64,000 bases of DNA from Histoplasma ohiense. Lineage: Eukaryota > Ascomycota > Eurotiomycetes > Onygenales > Ajellomycetaceae. A model generated the notes under the pieces. That model made no database searches. It saw only the letters and a program-made list of their open reading frames with translations, and was not told the origin of the DNA. The stretch is from positions 1 to 64,000 of the forward strand of contig JAEVHH010000007.1 in assembly GCA_017607445.1 (NCBI GenBank), read 5' to 3'. Positions 44,962 through 57,999 of this stretch are shown here, piece after piece (positions within the stretch are counted from its first letter, which is position 1; the number at the start of each line of letters is the position of its first letter). Both the position numbers and the translations under genes were made by a program.

Positions 44962-45497
44962 ATACAGCTCTGATATTAATCTTTATTCTTTTCTTTACAG
45001 ATGTTTTCTATTATATTTACATTTTTTATACTCTTCTCTACATTTATTCCAATCTATATATATTTATTAATATACTCATTTCATGTGTCTCTGCTCAGTG
45101 TGTGGAGATTCTCATTTTCTTAATATATTTGAACAGTTTCAATTCAATGCATTATTCTGTACATACTCTATAAACTATCAAATTCAGTATTGTATATATG
45201 AGATATATTCAATTCAAATTTTTCATCTATTATTGAGAGATATAGTTGTTTCTATACTTAACTTATAGTAAGTTGATATAATGTATTCATTTATTATTTT
45301 TTCATTATATTATTTTTGTTTATTCTTATATCTTTTCATTATATTCTTGCTGCTGCTATTTCTATATATATATATATATATGAATGTATGTATTCCACAC
45401 ATATTCTTCTCTCTTTCTTTTTCTTCTTAGCAATTAGCTATTATTATTACTACTATAATTACTATTATTATTATCATTCACTACACTATTTACTATC

Positions 45498-46094
45498 TGT
45501 AACGAGCGTACTTCGATTAACGATTTGGTACTATTCTAATTACAGATTACAAATTGATTAAGAAAAGAAAGAGAAAAGAAATCAGAAGAAAAGATTGTAC
45601 AAAGAAGATTCTTATAGAGAAAAGTTTGAAGTGAAAGAATATCAGAAGTCACTCCACAGTGAAGCACAGAGCAGAAGAACATTAAAAGATACATGTAAGA
45701 ATTGTTAGAAATTACACAAGCATGGAACATAGAGTGAAGAAATCATTGAAAGCTACATAGAAGAATCATTAGAGACTATATAAGTGCAGAACATAGAGTG
45801 AAAGAATGTAAGAAGCTATATAAAAGAATCATTAGAGACTATATAAGCACAGAACACAGAGTGAGAGAATATAAGAAGCTATATGAAAGAATCATTAGAG
45901 ACTATACAAGTATGAAGCATGAAGTGAAAGAACATTAAGAGCTATATGAAAGAATCATTAGAAACTACATAAGTGCAGAGCACAGAGTGAAAAAACATCA
46001 AGAGTTATATGAGATTACAATAGTCAGAAATGAGTGAATGCAGAAGAGAAGTTGATTGTATAAGTTAATTACTAACAGATACTAATCCATCACA
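45498..46094 (-). repeat. Element A5 3' LTR
   Basis: 597 bp on the plus strand, TGTAACGAGCGTACTTCG to TAATCCATCACA, with five tandem GAAGAATCATTAGAGACTA-type units. It follows duplicated CTATC and is next to A5 pol. Confidence 0.93.
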
Positions 46095-49000
46095 TTATCC
46101 TTCTCTATCAGAGTGAGTGAGAACTCATAAATGTTGAGAGTGGCAGTGTTCTTCAAGACAGACACAGATTCTCAGATTGAATGATTGTATTCTACTTATT
46201 TGATAAGATATTCACAGTGATGATGATTGATTCTATTGTCAAGAATTGTTTCAATTTCTCACTCAAGTTCATTGTCTTCTTCTACAATGATGGATGACTG
46301 TCAATTGAAGATTCTCTGTGAGGGGAATGGATTCTCAGCTGTGGGTCAGAGCAGGTTTGTATGAAAGATATTGTAGATATCAGATGAAATATTGAGTTGA
46401 TAATTATATATATCTAGCACTTTCTTCACTGTATATTTGATGTGATGATAATCTAGTGTATATGAGAAGTGATCTGTTCTTATATTCTTGAGATTCAGTC
46501 AGACTTTGTCTTCTATATAATATTGAGTTGCAGAACTTCTTCTGATGTTTGTTTGATTCTTATAATTTTACTGAATACTGATCATTGAAGCTTCTGCTCA
46601 TTTGCAAACTTTCTTCAACTTGCTCATGATATTCTCTGCTATCTGTATGAGACTGCAGATATGTGTGGTTTCTTGAGAAGTCTTGAGAAAGTTCAGAATC
46701 TCTAAGTTGTATCTGTATAGAAGAAAGAATGAGCTTACATCTGTTGTAGCAGAATCTCAACTATTAATCACAATCTCAGTATATGACAGCAGATTGCTTC
46801 AGTTGTCTTGTGTGTAATTGCAGAATTTATGAAGAATGTTCTTTACTGTTTGTATCATTCTCTTAATAGCTTCATCAGTCTCTGAATGATACATCATTGA
46901 TAACTTTTGTTCAATTCTTAATAATTGATATATGCAGACTCAGAGTGCACTGATGAATTGATTGTCTCTATCTGACACAATGAATGAAGACAGACTGTGT
47001 ATACAATAGAATGAGCTTCTGATGAAGACATCTGCAATTACTTTGATGTTCATCTTGTCACAGAGCTGTAGTATTACACCCTTGCTGAGTTGATTGACAA
47101 TGACTAGAATGTTTGTAGAATCTCTACTTTTGAGTAAGAAAACTGCAAAATCAATAGCTATATCATATCAAATTTGATCAGAGACAGATAGAGGCTTCAG
47201 CATCTCTTTTTGATGTTCATATCATACTGTCACTGAGTCACAGTGATCACAGTTGTGTACAAATCAGTGTATATCTTTCAATATATCTGATCAGTAGAAT
47301 TCTTGAATGATGATGTTGTACATGATTTCATATTCTGAGTGCTCAGTCATCAATGAATCATGAATTTCTTGCATGATCTGTGTTCATAGAGGTTCTGAAT
47401 CAGAGACTCATTGTCTATCTCAAAAGTGTAAGCAGTTGTCATCATTGATTGAATATGCTGAGATATCTGTTTTTGAGTATACATCTGCAGAGAATTGAGA
47501 TGCTTTACTTCATACAGTTTTGATGATTTGCTGTCAGAATTCATCTGCTTCTGCTGCTAGTCTTCATTGTTCTTTGAGTGAGGGTTCTTGAGCTCAGAAC
47601 TGATTGATATGTACACAGAGTTTGTCTGATTGTATAGAACTTTCTATAATTGTGAGATCAATTAATCAATGCTCTCAGTATTTTCATCTGTCATCTAGAT
47701 CATCAGATGATATATCTTGTTCTTAATGAGACAGAGCATCTGCAAGAATGTTCTCTACTTCAGATTGATAACAAATTGTGAACAAAAAATGACTAAGAAA
47801 CAATGATCAACACATATATCTCTCAGTGAGCTTACAAATGATTGTGAAGTATTCTAAGTTCTTATGATCAGTAACAATCTCAAACTTCTCAACACTCATA
47901 AGTTCAGACTCTCATTTTTTGAGACATTGTATGATTGCTAGAAGCTTCTTATCATAGATCTCATAGTTGCATTCAGTGAGTAACATCTTTTTCAAAATAA
48001 AGATACAGAGTTGTAGAACATTTTTGTTATCATATTGCATTAGTGCTCTGTCTACTACATAATCTGAGATGTCTGTTTTGAGAATTGTATGCTTATCTGA
48101 ATTGAATGATTGCAGCATTGAGATGTTTATGAATATACACTTCAGCTTTTTGAATGCTGTGTCTGCTTTGTCAGTTTATTGAAATACAGCATCTTTCTGA
48201 ATCAGATCTGTCAGTGGTTGTATGATATTGAAGAAGTCTTTGATGAATCTTTGATAGAAGTTGATGAATTCTAGAAAGCTTCTAGTCTCTTTTACTGAGA
48301 CTGATGTCTTTCAGTTGAGGATTGTTTCCATCTTCTTAGAATTCATGTGTATGTCTTTTTCAGTTTTGATGATGAATTCTAGATAGATTGTAGACTTGAT
48401 CTTGAAGTTGCATTTGTCAATGTCCACTTGCAGTCTGACTTTATATAGATGATCAAGCACTTGTTGTACATACTTGCAGTGCTCAGTGAGTGGTTCATTG
48501 ATGAAGATCAGAATATTGTTCATGTATATTGAGGTGATCTCATTGAGCAGATCTCATAGAGCTCAGTTAATGTATTTCTGAAATGTACTCAGAGCATTCA
48601 CTAATTCAAAGAGAGTCACTGTTCATTCATATAATCTGTAATGTGTACAAAAAGCAGTTAGTCATTCATCACCTTCATTAATTCTTATCTTATAGAAGGC
48701 CACAGAGATGTCAAGCTTTGTAAATCATTTTACTTTTTCTATTTATTTGAGTATTTTGTTGATGAGTGGGAGAGAGTATTGATTCTTCTGTGTAATCTTG
48801 TTGAGTTCTTGATAGTCAATGCAGAATTGTAAGCCTTCTTCTGATTTCTTTGTGAACAGTATAAGTGCTGTGATGGATGAGTTGCTAACATGAATGAAGT
48901 CTTTGTTCAGTAATTCATTGAGTGTTTTTCATAGAATGAGAAGCTTGTTGTGTGACATACTGTAGAGAGAATCTCAGAGTGATTGTGGGTTCTTACTGTC

Positions 49001-49107
49001 TTTCTTGATGAGCTCAATTGTATGATCTATACTGGGTTCTCAGTGAGAGGGAAGCTTTTCAGCTTCTTTCTTGTTGAACATATCTGTGAAGTCTTCATAT
49101 AATTTGA
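46082..49107 (-). pseudogene. pol: Element A5 pol, C-terminal part (RT to chromodomain)
   Basis: Minus-strand RT (NNILIFINEPLTEHCKYVQQ: catalytic YxDD degraded to MNN), RNase H (KTDISDYVVDRALMQYD, 47912-48118), integrase and chromodomain, with stop at 46082-46084. It is interrupted at 49107 by A6 (TTTGA duplicated at 49103-49107 and 55329-55333) and continues at 55329. Many TGA codons. Confidence 0.87.
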
Positions 49108-49704
49108 TGTGACGGGTTAGCATCTGTTAGTAATTAACTTATGCAATCAACTCCCCTCCTGCACCCACTCATTTCTGACTGTTGTCACCTTGTGTAACTC
49201 TCAATGTTCTTCCACTCTGTGCTCTGCACTTATATAGTTTCTAATGATTCTTCTGTGTAGCTCTTAATGTTCTTCTGTTCTGTGCTCTGCACTCATATAG
49301 TCTCTAACAATTCTTCTGTGTAGCTTCTTATATTCTTCTGCTTTGTGTTCCACACTCATGTAGTCTCTAATGATTCTTTCATATAGCTTCTTATGTTCTT
49401 CTGCTCTGTGTTCTGCACTTGTGTAGTCTCTAATGATTCTTTCATGTAGTTCTCAATGATTTCTCTGCCCCATGTTCCACACTTATGTAGCTTCTAATGA
49501 TTCTTACATATATCTCTTAATGTTCTTTCACTTCATGCTCCACTGTGGAGTGGCTTCTGATATTCTTCCACTCTGAACTTTTCTCTATAAGAATCCTCTT
49601 CATACAACCTTTTCTTCTGATTTCTTTTCTCTTTCTTTCCTTAATCAATTTGTAATCTGTAATTAGAATAGTATCAAATCATTAATCAAAGTACACTCAT
49701 TACA
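49108..49704 (+). repeat. Element A6 5' LTR
   Basis: 597 bp, TGTGACGGGTTAGCATCTG to ACACTCATTACA. It keeps a CpG near its start that the 3' copy has lost (TGTGATGGGTTAACATCTG). Confidence 0.94.
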
Positions 49705-50100
49705 TTACAAATTGATTCTTCTGTGTTTTAGATCTGAGTGCTTTGTTATTAGTTCTTACATCTAAGTGTATTGTTTAAGATCTGAGTGTCTCATTATCAG
49801 TTCTTACATCTGAGTGTGTTGTTTACAGACCTGAGTGCCTAGTTGTTACAAGAGATCCCTTGTGAGCCTGAGTGTCTCTATCATTAGTTATATAGACTGT
49901 TGTGTTTAAGTATCTGAAACACAATCAACTGTGTTCTATAAGGCCTGAGTGTCTACAAACTGTAATGCTGTGAATAGTGTTCATGAAGAAGCTTGATCAA
50001 GCTTAGTGCTGCAACACTGTGAATAGTGCCTGTGAGAGAACTGAATGTCTACAAGTATTTCTTTTTCTTTTTTTATTATTACATGTCTTTAGATATTGAA

Positions 50101-51114
50101 ATGAACTATGAACAATTCTATGAACACCCACTGCACTCAAATGCAGTGGATGATAACTTAGATCTATGAAGCATCCTCCAGCAGCAGATGCTACAGATGG
50201 CTGAATTGCAATGATGACTTGCTGAGATGAGCACTTCCACATTCATCATTCCTCCTACACCCACACCTCATGAAAAGCCCTCAAGAGAGAAGCTCTCAAT
50301 CCTCAACAAATACAAGAGAGATCTAGCACTCTATCTTGTGTGGAAGTCAAAAGCAAACATCAAATTGAACATCAATGAATGAGCAATAGACTCACTATCC
50401 AATCAAGTGTGGTATATTCATAGCAGATTGAATGGCAATGTGTTAGCAAAATTTCAATCCTGAATAAGCCATTGTCAGAACCATCAGTGTACATCAGAGC
50501 TAGTCTTTCAACAACTCAACTCCCTCTTCCTCAATCCTACACTTCAAGCCAAGACATTAGACTGACTTAATCAAACTCATCAGATGGATGTTATGTTGAC
50601 AACTTATCTTTCTAAATTCAATCACAAGCTTCTAGAAGCAGATGAGCAAGACTGAAATGACATCATCAAGATCAACATATTGTTCAAGAATTTGAACTTT
50701 CAGTTGCATAACTGAAGTGTAGAGCATCTGAAGCTCTCAACATACAGTGAATTCTGTGCTGATCTTTGTCTATTGGACAACAATCTGTCTCAGTTTCACA
50801 CACTTCAAAATCACAGAGAATTCCACTGAACAAATGTGTACACTTCAAACTGCTCTACAGCACCCCCCATCTCTGAACTAGAATCAATGAACTGAGTCCC
50901 ACACATGAATGCAAGCCACCTGAGGATCTCTAATGTCTCAGAGAAGAACATCATCAATCAAATTGCCAGAGAAGTCTGCATACACTGCAACAAGTCAGAA
51001 CACTTTGCAAATCAATATTCAAATGCAATCACTCTGAGTAAACCCCCCATGTGCATGAACACTGTGTCATCTGTGAATAGATAAGAACAGAGAAAAGATG
51101 AGCTCTTGCTCTAA
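50101..51114 (+). pseudogene. gag: Element A6 gag
   Basis: 1014 bp, ATG 50101 (MNYEQFYEHPLHSN) to TAA 51112-51114, with internal TGA and TAA. A CCHC knuckle CIHCNKSEHFANQ is present, but the last Cys is lost (TGT to TAT near 51018). The leader with tandem repeats lies at 49705-50100. Confidence 0.88.
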
Positions 51115-54100
51115 AATATGAATGAGAGCTCAAGAAGCAGAAAGCTAGCTGAAGATTTGAGCAGAAGATGCAAATGAATGCAATCATAGTCTCTGTCATT
51201 GTAAATAGCTTAGTCAACATACAAGCAATGATAGACAGTGGTTTTCTTCACTATACTCTTATAGACACCCAGCTGGTTGAGAAGCATAAGCTTCAGTGTA
51301 TTCTCTTTTTCAAACTGTATAAGCTCAGTGAATTTGACAGCCTCAGAGGATCTGCCTTCTACAACATGGTAAGATTTAATGTCAATGTAGAAGAACATGA
51401 GAAAAAGAATGTATATGTATACAAAATATAAGACCTTGAGTACAATCTAATACTCAGTCTATCATAGCTCACAGAATTTGAAACCTTGTTGAATGCACAC
51501 AACTGCTGCCTTATTTTCTCAGAAGATGACTGTGTTTACAAGAAAGATGTTGATAGAACTGCTGATCTCACTCAGATATCAGCAGAAGTGTACAAACTAC
51601 TAACTCATCAAGTGCATGAGAAGAAGAATGTCCAAGTGTTTGCTGCTAGCATAATAGATATCAAGAAAGTGTTAGAAAAGTTAGAATCTAAAGACCTCAA
51701 GAAACCACACAAGAAACTATTCAAATTGTATGAAGACTTTGCAGACATATTCAATGAGAAAGAAGCTGAAAAGCTTCCCTCTCACTGAGGACCTGATATA
51801 GATCATACAATTGAGCTCATCAAAAAAGATAGTAAGAACCTGCAACTGCTCTGAGATTCTCTCTACAGCATGTCACACAATGAGCTTCTTGTTCTATGAA
51901 AAACACTCAACAGATTACTAGACAAAGACTTCATTTGTGTTAACAACTCACCCACTGCAGCATCTGTACTGTTTGTGAAGAAATCAGAAGATGGCTTACA
52001 ATTCTGTGTTGATTATCAAGAACTCAACAAGATTACACAGAAGAACTGATATCTTCTTCCACTCATCAATGAAATGCTTGAATGAATAGGAAAAGTAAAA
52101 TGATTTATAAAACTTGACATCTCTGCAGCCTTCTACAAGATAAGAATTAATGAAGGTGATGAATGGCTAACTGTCTTTCATATGTGTTACAGATTATACA
52201 AATGGACAGTGACCTTCTTTGAATTAGTGAACACTCTGAGTATGTTCCAGAAATACATTAACTGAGCTCTACAAGATCTGTTTGATGAGATCATCTCAGT
52301 GTATATGAATGATATCTTGATCTTCACTGATGGATCACTCACTGAGCACTGTAAGCACATACAACAAGTTCTTGACTGTCTATGAAAAGCTGAACTGCAA
52401 GTGGACATTGACAAATGTGACTTTGAGATCAAGTCTACAATCTATCTAGAATTCATCATCAAAGCTGAAAAAGATGTATGTATGAATTCTAAGAAGATGA
52501 AAGCAATCCTCAACTGAGAGGCATCAGTCTCAGTAAAAGAGACTAGAAGCTTTCTAGAATTTGTCAACTTCTATCAAAGATTTATCAAGAACTTCTCTGA
52601 TATCATACAATCACTAACAGATCTGATCTGAAAAGATGCTGTATTTCAATGAACTGATGAAGCAGACACAGTATTCAAAAAGCTGAAGTGTATGTTCACA
52701 AACACTTCAATGCTGCAATCATTCAATTCAGATAAGCATACAATTCTTGAAACAGACACCTCAGATTACATAGTAGATGAGACACTGATGCAATATGACA
52801 ATGAAGATATTCTATAATCTTATGCCTTCATCTCAAAAAAGATGTCACCCACTGAATGCAACTATGAGATCTACAACAAGAAGCTTCTAGTGATCATACA
52901 ATGTCTCAAAGAATGAGAATTCAAACTCATGAGTGTTGAAAGATTTGAGATTGTTACTGATCATAAAAATCTAGAGTATTTCACAATCACTTGTAAGCTC
53001 ACTGAGAGGCATATGTGTTGATCATTGTTTCTTAGCTGTTTTTCATTCACAATTTGTTATCAATCTGAAGTAGAGAACACTCTTGCAGATGCTCTGTCTC
53101 ACTGAGAATAAGATATATCATCTGATGACTTGAATGACAGATGAAAACACTGAGAGCATTGATTAATCAACTCTGCAATCATAGAAAGTTCTACACAATC
53201 AGATGAACCCCATATACATATCAATCAGTTCTGAGCTCAAGAACCCTCACTTGAAGAACAATGAAGACTAGCAGCAGAGACAGATGAATTCTGACAACAA
53301 GCTGCTGAAGCTGTACAAAGCAAAGCATCTCAATTCCCCACAGACATATATCCAAGAATGGATATCTCAGCATGTTCAATTGACAATGACAACTGCTTAC
53401 ACTTTCAAGATAAGCAATGAGTCCCCAATTCAGAACCTCTATGAACACAGATCATGCAAGAAATTCATGACTCATCAATGATCAGACACTCAGAATACAA
53501 AATCATGTACAACATTGTTGTCTGAGAATTCTACTGATCAGATATGTCAAAAGACATACACTGGTTTGTACACAACTGTGATCACTGCAGCTCAGTGACA
53601 GCATGATATGAACACTGAAAAGAGATGCTGAAGCTCTTATCTGTCTCTGATCAAACTTGATGTAATATAGCTATTGATTTTGCAGTTTTCTTATCTGAAA
53701 GTGAAGGTTCTACAAACATTCTAGTCATTGTTGACTGACTCAGCAAGGGTGTAATACTACAGCTCTGTGACAAGATGAACACTGAAGTAGTTGCAGATGT
53801 CTTCATCAGAAGTCTGTTCTATTATATACACAGTCTGTCTTCATTCATTGTGTCAGATAGAGACAGTCAATTCATCAGTGCACTCTGAGCTCATGTATGC
53901 CAATTATTAAGAATTGAATGAAAGTTATCAACAGTGTATCACTCAGAGACTGATGGAGCTATCAAGAGAATGATACAAATGATAAAGAACATTCTCTGTA
54001 AGTTCTGCAATTACATACAAGACAACTGAAGCAATCTGCTGCCACACTGAGATTGTGATTAATGATTGAGATTCTGCTACAACAGATGTAAGCTCATTCT

Positions 54101-54744
54101 TTCTTCTACATAAATACAACTTAGAGATTCTGAACTTCTCTGAGATTCTCTGAGAAATCATGTATGTCTGCAGTCTCATATAGATGACAGAGAACATCAT
54201 GAGCAAGCTGAAAAAAGTCTGTGAATGAGCAGAAGCTTCAATGATCAGCATTTAGCAAGATTATGAGAATCAAGTGAACATCAGAAGAAGTTCTGTGATC
54301 TGATATCATGTAGAAGACAAAGTCTGACTGAATCTCAAGAACATAAGAACAGATCACCTCTTGTGTATGCTAGATTATCATCACATCAAATATACAGTGA
54401 AGAAAGTGCTAGACACACATAATTATCAACTCAACACCTCATCTGACATTTATGATGTCTTTCATACAAACCTGCTCCAATCTGTGGCTGAGAATCCATT
54501 CCCCTCACAGAGAACCTCTGATTGGCAGTCATCTGTCATTGTAGAAGAAGACAATGAACTTGAGTGGGAAATTAAAGTAATTCTTGATGATAGAATCAAT
54601 CACCACTACTGTGAATATCTCATCAAATGAGTAGAATATGATTGTCTGATCTGGGAATCTATATCTGCTTTGAAGAACATCACCACCCTTGACATCTATG
54701 AGTTCTCACTCACCTCAGTAGAGAGGGATAATGTGATGGGTTAA
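51102..54744 (+). pseudogene. pol: Element A6 pol, broken by stops
   Basis: The frame is -1 to gag. Protease AMIDSGFLHYTLIDTQLVEK (51228) has an intact DSG. RT has FCVDYQELNK and VYMNDILIFTDG (YMND). RNase H has ETDTSDYIVDETLMQYD. The integrase core VSDRDSQFISAL and a chromodomain (EWEIKVILDDRINHHYCEYL) follow, ending in TAA 54742-54744 inside the 3' LTR. The chromodomain stretch at 54361-54630 is uninterrupted. Confidence 0.9.
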
Positions 54745-55328
54745 CATCTGTTAGTAATTAACTTACACAATCAACTCCTCTTCTGCATCTGCTCATTTCT
54801 GACTGTTGTCATCTTGTATAACTCTCAATGTTCTTTCACTCTGTGCTTCACACTCATGTAGTTTCTAACAATTCTTCTGCATAGCTTTTAATGTTCTTTC
54901 ATTCTGTGCTCTGCACTCATATAGTCTCTAATGATTCTTCTGTATAGCTTCTTACATTCTTCTGCTCTGTGTTCTGTGCTTGTATAGTCTCTAACAATTC
55001 TTTCATGTAGCTTCTTACATTCTTCTGCTCTGTGTTTCACACTCATATAGTCTCTAATGATTCTTCTGTGTAGCTCTCAATGATTCCTCTGCCTCACATT
55101 TCACACTCATGTAGCTTCTAACAATTCTTATACATACCTCTTAATGTTCTTCTACTCCATGCTTCACTGTGAAGTGGCTTCTGATATTCTTCCACTCTGA
55201 ACTTTCCTCTATAAGAACCCCCTTTGTATGACCTTTTCTTCTGATTTCTTTTCTCTTTCTTTTCTTAATCAATTCGTAATCTGTAATTAGAATAGTATCA
55301 AATCGTTAATCAAAGTACGCCCATTACA
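54732..55328 (+). repeat. Element A6 3' LTR
   Basis: 597 bp, TGTGATGGGTTAACATC to TACGCCCATTACA, preceded by purine tract AGAGAGGGATAA and followed by duplicated TTTGA (55329-55333). It keeps CpG near its right end (AATCGTTAATC, GTACGCCC). Confidence 0.94.
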
Positions 55329-55952
55329 TTTGAGTAGTTTCTTGTGTGATTTCTTGAGATCTTTGAATTCTAACTTTTCTAATGCTTTTTTGATATTCAC
55401 TATACTAGCAGTGAACACTTGAATGTTCTTCTTCTCATATGCTTGATGAGTTAGTAGTTTGTACACTTCTGCTGATATCTGAGTGAGATCAGCAGTTCTA
55501 TTGACATTCTTCTCATAAACACAGTCATCTTCTGAGAAAATAAAACAGCAGTTGTATGTGTTCAACAAGGTTTCAAATTCTGTGAGTCATAATAGACTGA
55601 GTATTAGATTGTACTCAAGGCTTTGTATTTTGTATATATATATGTTCTTTTTCTTGTGTTCTTCTATGTTGACATTAAATCTTACTATGTTGTAGAAGGC
55701 TGATCCTCTGAGGTCATCAAATTCACTGAGCTTACACAGCTTAAGAAAGGGAATATGCTGAAGCTTATGCTTCTCAATCAGCTGAATGTCTATAAGAGTG
55801 TAATGAAGAAAATCACTGTCTATCATTGCTCATATATTGACTAGACTATTTACAATGATAGAAATTATGATTGCATTCACTTGCATCTTCTGCTCAAATC
55901 TTCAGCTAGCTTTCTGCTTCTTGAGCTCTTGTTTATATTTTAGAATGAGAGC
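55329..55952 (-). pseudogene. pol: Element A5 pol, N-terminal part (protease to pre-RT linker)
   Basis: Minus-strand protease MIDSDFLHYTLIDIQLIEKH (DSG changed to DSD) and linker NAYNCCF-like to ENDCVYEKNVNRTADLTQIS. It continues at 49107 on the other side of A6. Confidence 0.85.
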
Positions 55953-56953
55953 TTGTCTTTTCCCTGTTCTTGCCTATCCACAGGCGACACAGTGTTTACA
56001 CATGTGGGGGGTTTACTCAGAGTGATTGCATTCAAACATTGATTTGTGAAGTGCTCTGACTTGTTGCAGTGTATGCAGACTTCTCTGATGATTCAATTGA
56101 TGATGTTCTTCTCTGAGATATTGGAGATCCTCAGATGACTTGCATTTATGTGTGGAATTCAGTTCATTGATTCTGATTTGAAGGTGGGGGGCACTGCAGA
56201 GCAGTTCAAGATATATGTGTTTGTTTGATGAAATTCTCTGTGATTTTGAAGCACACAGAACTGAGACAGATTGTTGTTCAACAGATAAAGATCAGTGCAG
56301 AATTTGCTGTATATTGAGAGCTTTGAACACTCTATACTTCAGTTATGCAACTGAAAGTTCAAATTCTTGAACAGTATGTTGATCTTGACAGTGTTGTTCC
56401 AGTCTTGCTCATCTGCTTCTAGAAGCTTGCAGTTGAATTCAGAAAGATAAATTGTCAACACAATATTCATCTGATGAGTCTGATTAAGTCAGTCTAATAT
56501 CTTGACTTGAAGTGTAGAATTGAGAAAGAGGGAGTTGAGTTGTCAGAAGACTAGCTCTGATGTATGCTGATGATTCTGACAATGACTCATTCAAAATTGA
56601 AATTTTGCTAACACATTGTCATTCAATCTGCTATGAATATATCATGCTTGATTGGATAGTGAGTCTATTGCTTGTCTGTTGATGTTCAATTTAGCATTTG
56701 TTTTTGACTTTCACACAAGATAGAGTGCTAGATCTCTTTTGTATTTGTTGAGAATTGAGAGCTTCTCTCTTGAGAGCTTTTTGTGAGGTGTGAATGTAGA
56801 AGAAATGATGAATGCAGAAGTGTTTATTTCAACAAGTCATCATTGCAATTCAGTCATCTGTAGTGTCTGTTGCTGAAGAATACTTCATAGATCTAAGTTG
56901 TCATTCACTGTGTTTGAGTACAGTGGATGTTCATAGAATTGCTTGTAATTCAT
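55940..56953 (-). pseudogene. gag: Element A5 gag
   Basis: 1014-bp minus-strand frame from ATG 56953 to TAA 55940-55942, same length as the other family A gags, with internal stops. The CCHC region lies near 56040-56085. The leader with tandem GTAAGAACT repeats is at 56954-57358. Confidence 0.85.
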
Positions 56954-57358
56954 TTTGATATCTAAGAATATATAATAATAAAAAAAAAGAAAAGAAATAC
57001 TTATAGACACTCAGTTCTCTTGCAGATACTATTCACAGTGTTGTGATGCTAAGTTTAATCAAGCTTCTTTGTGAATGCTATTCACAGCATTACAGTTTGT
57101 AGACACTTGAGTCTTGTAGAACATGATTGATTGTGTTTTGAATGCTTAGACACAACAGTCTATATAACTAATAATAAGAGCACTCAGACTCATGAGGAAT
57201 CTCTTGTAATAACTAGACACTTGAGTCTGTAAACAATGCATTTAAATGTAAGAACTGGTAATGATGCACTTGAGTGTAAGAACTGATAATGATGCACTTG
57301 AGTGTAAGAACTAATAATGAAGCACTCAGGTTTTAAATGCAGAAGAATCAATTCATAA

Positions 57359-57955
57359 TGTAATGAGTGTACTTTGATTAACAATTTGATACTATCCTAA
57401 TTACAGATTATGAATTGATTAAGGAAAGAAAGAGAAAAGAAATCAGAAGAAAAGATTGTATGAAGAGGGTTTTTATAGAGGAAAGTTTAAGACAGAAGAA
57501 TATCAGAAGCCACTTCACAGTGAAGTGTGAAGTGGAAGAACATTAAGAAATATGTGTAAGAATTGTTAGAAGTTACACAAGCACAAAATATGAGATGAGG
57601 GAATCATTGAGAGCTATGCAGAAGAATTGTTAGAGACTATATGAGCACAGAACACAGAGTGAGAGAATATAAGAAGCTATACAGAAGAATCATTAGAGAC
57701 TATATAAGTGTGGAACACAGAGTGGAGGAATGTAAGAAGCTATGTGAAAGAATTGTTAGAGACTACATAAGTGTGGAGCACAGAGCAGAAGAATGTTAAG
57801 AGCTACATGAAAGAATTGTTAGAAACTACACAAGCATGAAGCACAGAGCAGAAGAACATCAAGGGTTACACAAGGTCACAACAGTCAGAAACAAGTGAGT
57901 GCAGAAGAAGAGTTGATTGTGTAAGTTAATTACTAACAGATGCTAATCTGTCACA
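57359..57955 (-). repeat. Element A5 5' LTR
   Basis: 597 bp, TGTAATGAGTGTACTTTG to AATCTGTCACA on the plus strand, paired with 45498-46094 and followed by duplicated CTATC. Confidence 0.93.
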
Positions 57956-57999
57956 CTATCTTTCACTATTCACTTTTCACACTGTCATCAATTCTCATA

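Larger units (their letters stand above)
49108..55328 (+). mobile_element. Gypsy element A, complete copy A6 nested in A5
   Basis: A 6221-bp plus-strand element with LTRs 49108-49704 and 54732-55328 (597 bp each) and duplicated target TTTGA. It lies inside A5 pol in opposite orientation, so it is the youngest insertion in this stack. It has a complete leader, gag and pol order but frames are broken by stops, including several TAA and TAG besides TGA. Confidence 0.96.
45498..57955 (-). mobile_element. Gypsy element A, copy A5, split by A6
   Basis: Minus-strand element with 597-bp LTRs at 45498-46094 and 57359-57955 and target duplication CTATC (45493-45497 and 57956-57960). Element A6 interrupts its pol at 49108-55328. 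Without A6 it is about 6.2 kb, the normal length. Its first bases keep CpG (TGTAACGAGCGTACTTCG). Frames are broken. Confidence 0.95.
45277..57999 (+). repeat. Solo LTR-B, split by element A5
   Basis: The left piece 45277-45497 (TATAATGTATTCATTTATTA, matching TGTAATGCACTCATTTATTA) and the right piece 57961-57999 (ending TTCTCATA for CCTCACA) together match the 268-bp element B LTR. A5 lies between with CTATC duplicated. Flanks GTTGA (45272-45276) and GTTAA (58000-58004) look like a mutated 5-bp target duplication. No element B internal sequence is attached, so it is a recombination-derived solo LTR. Confidence 0.78.
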
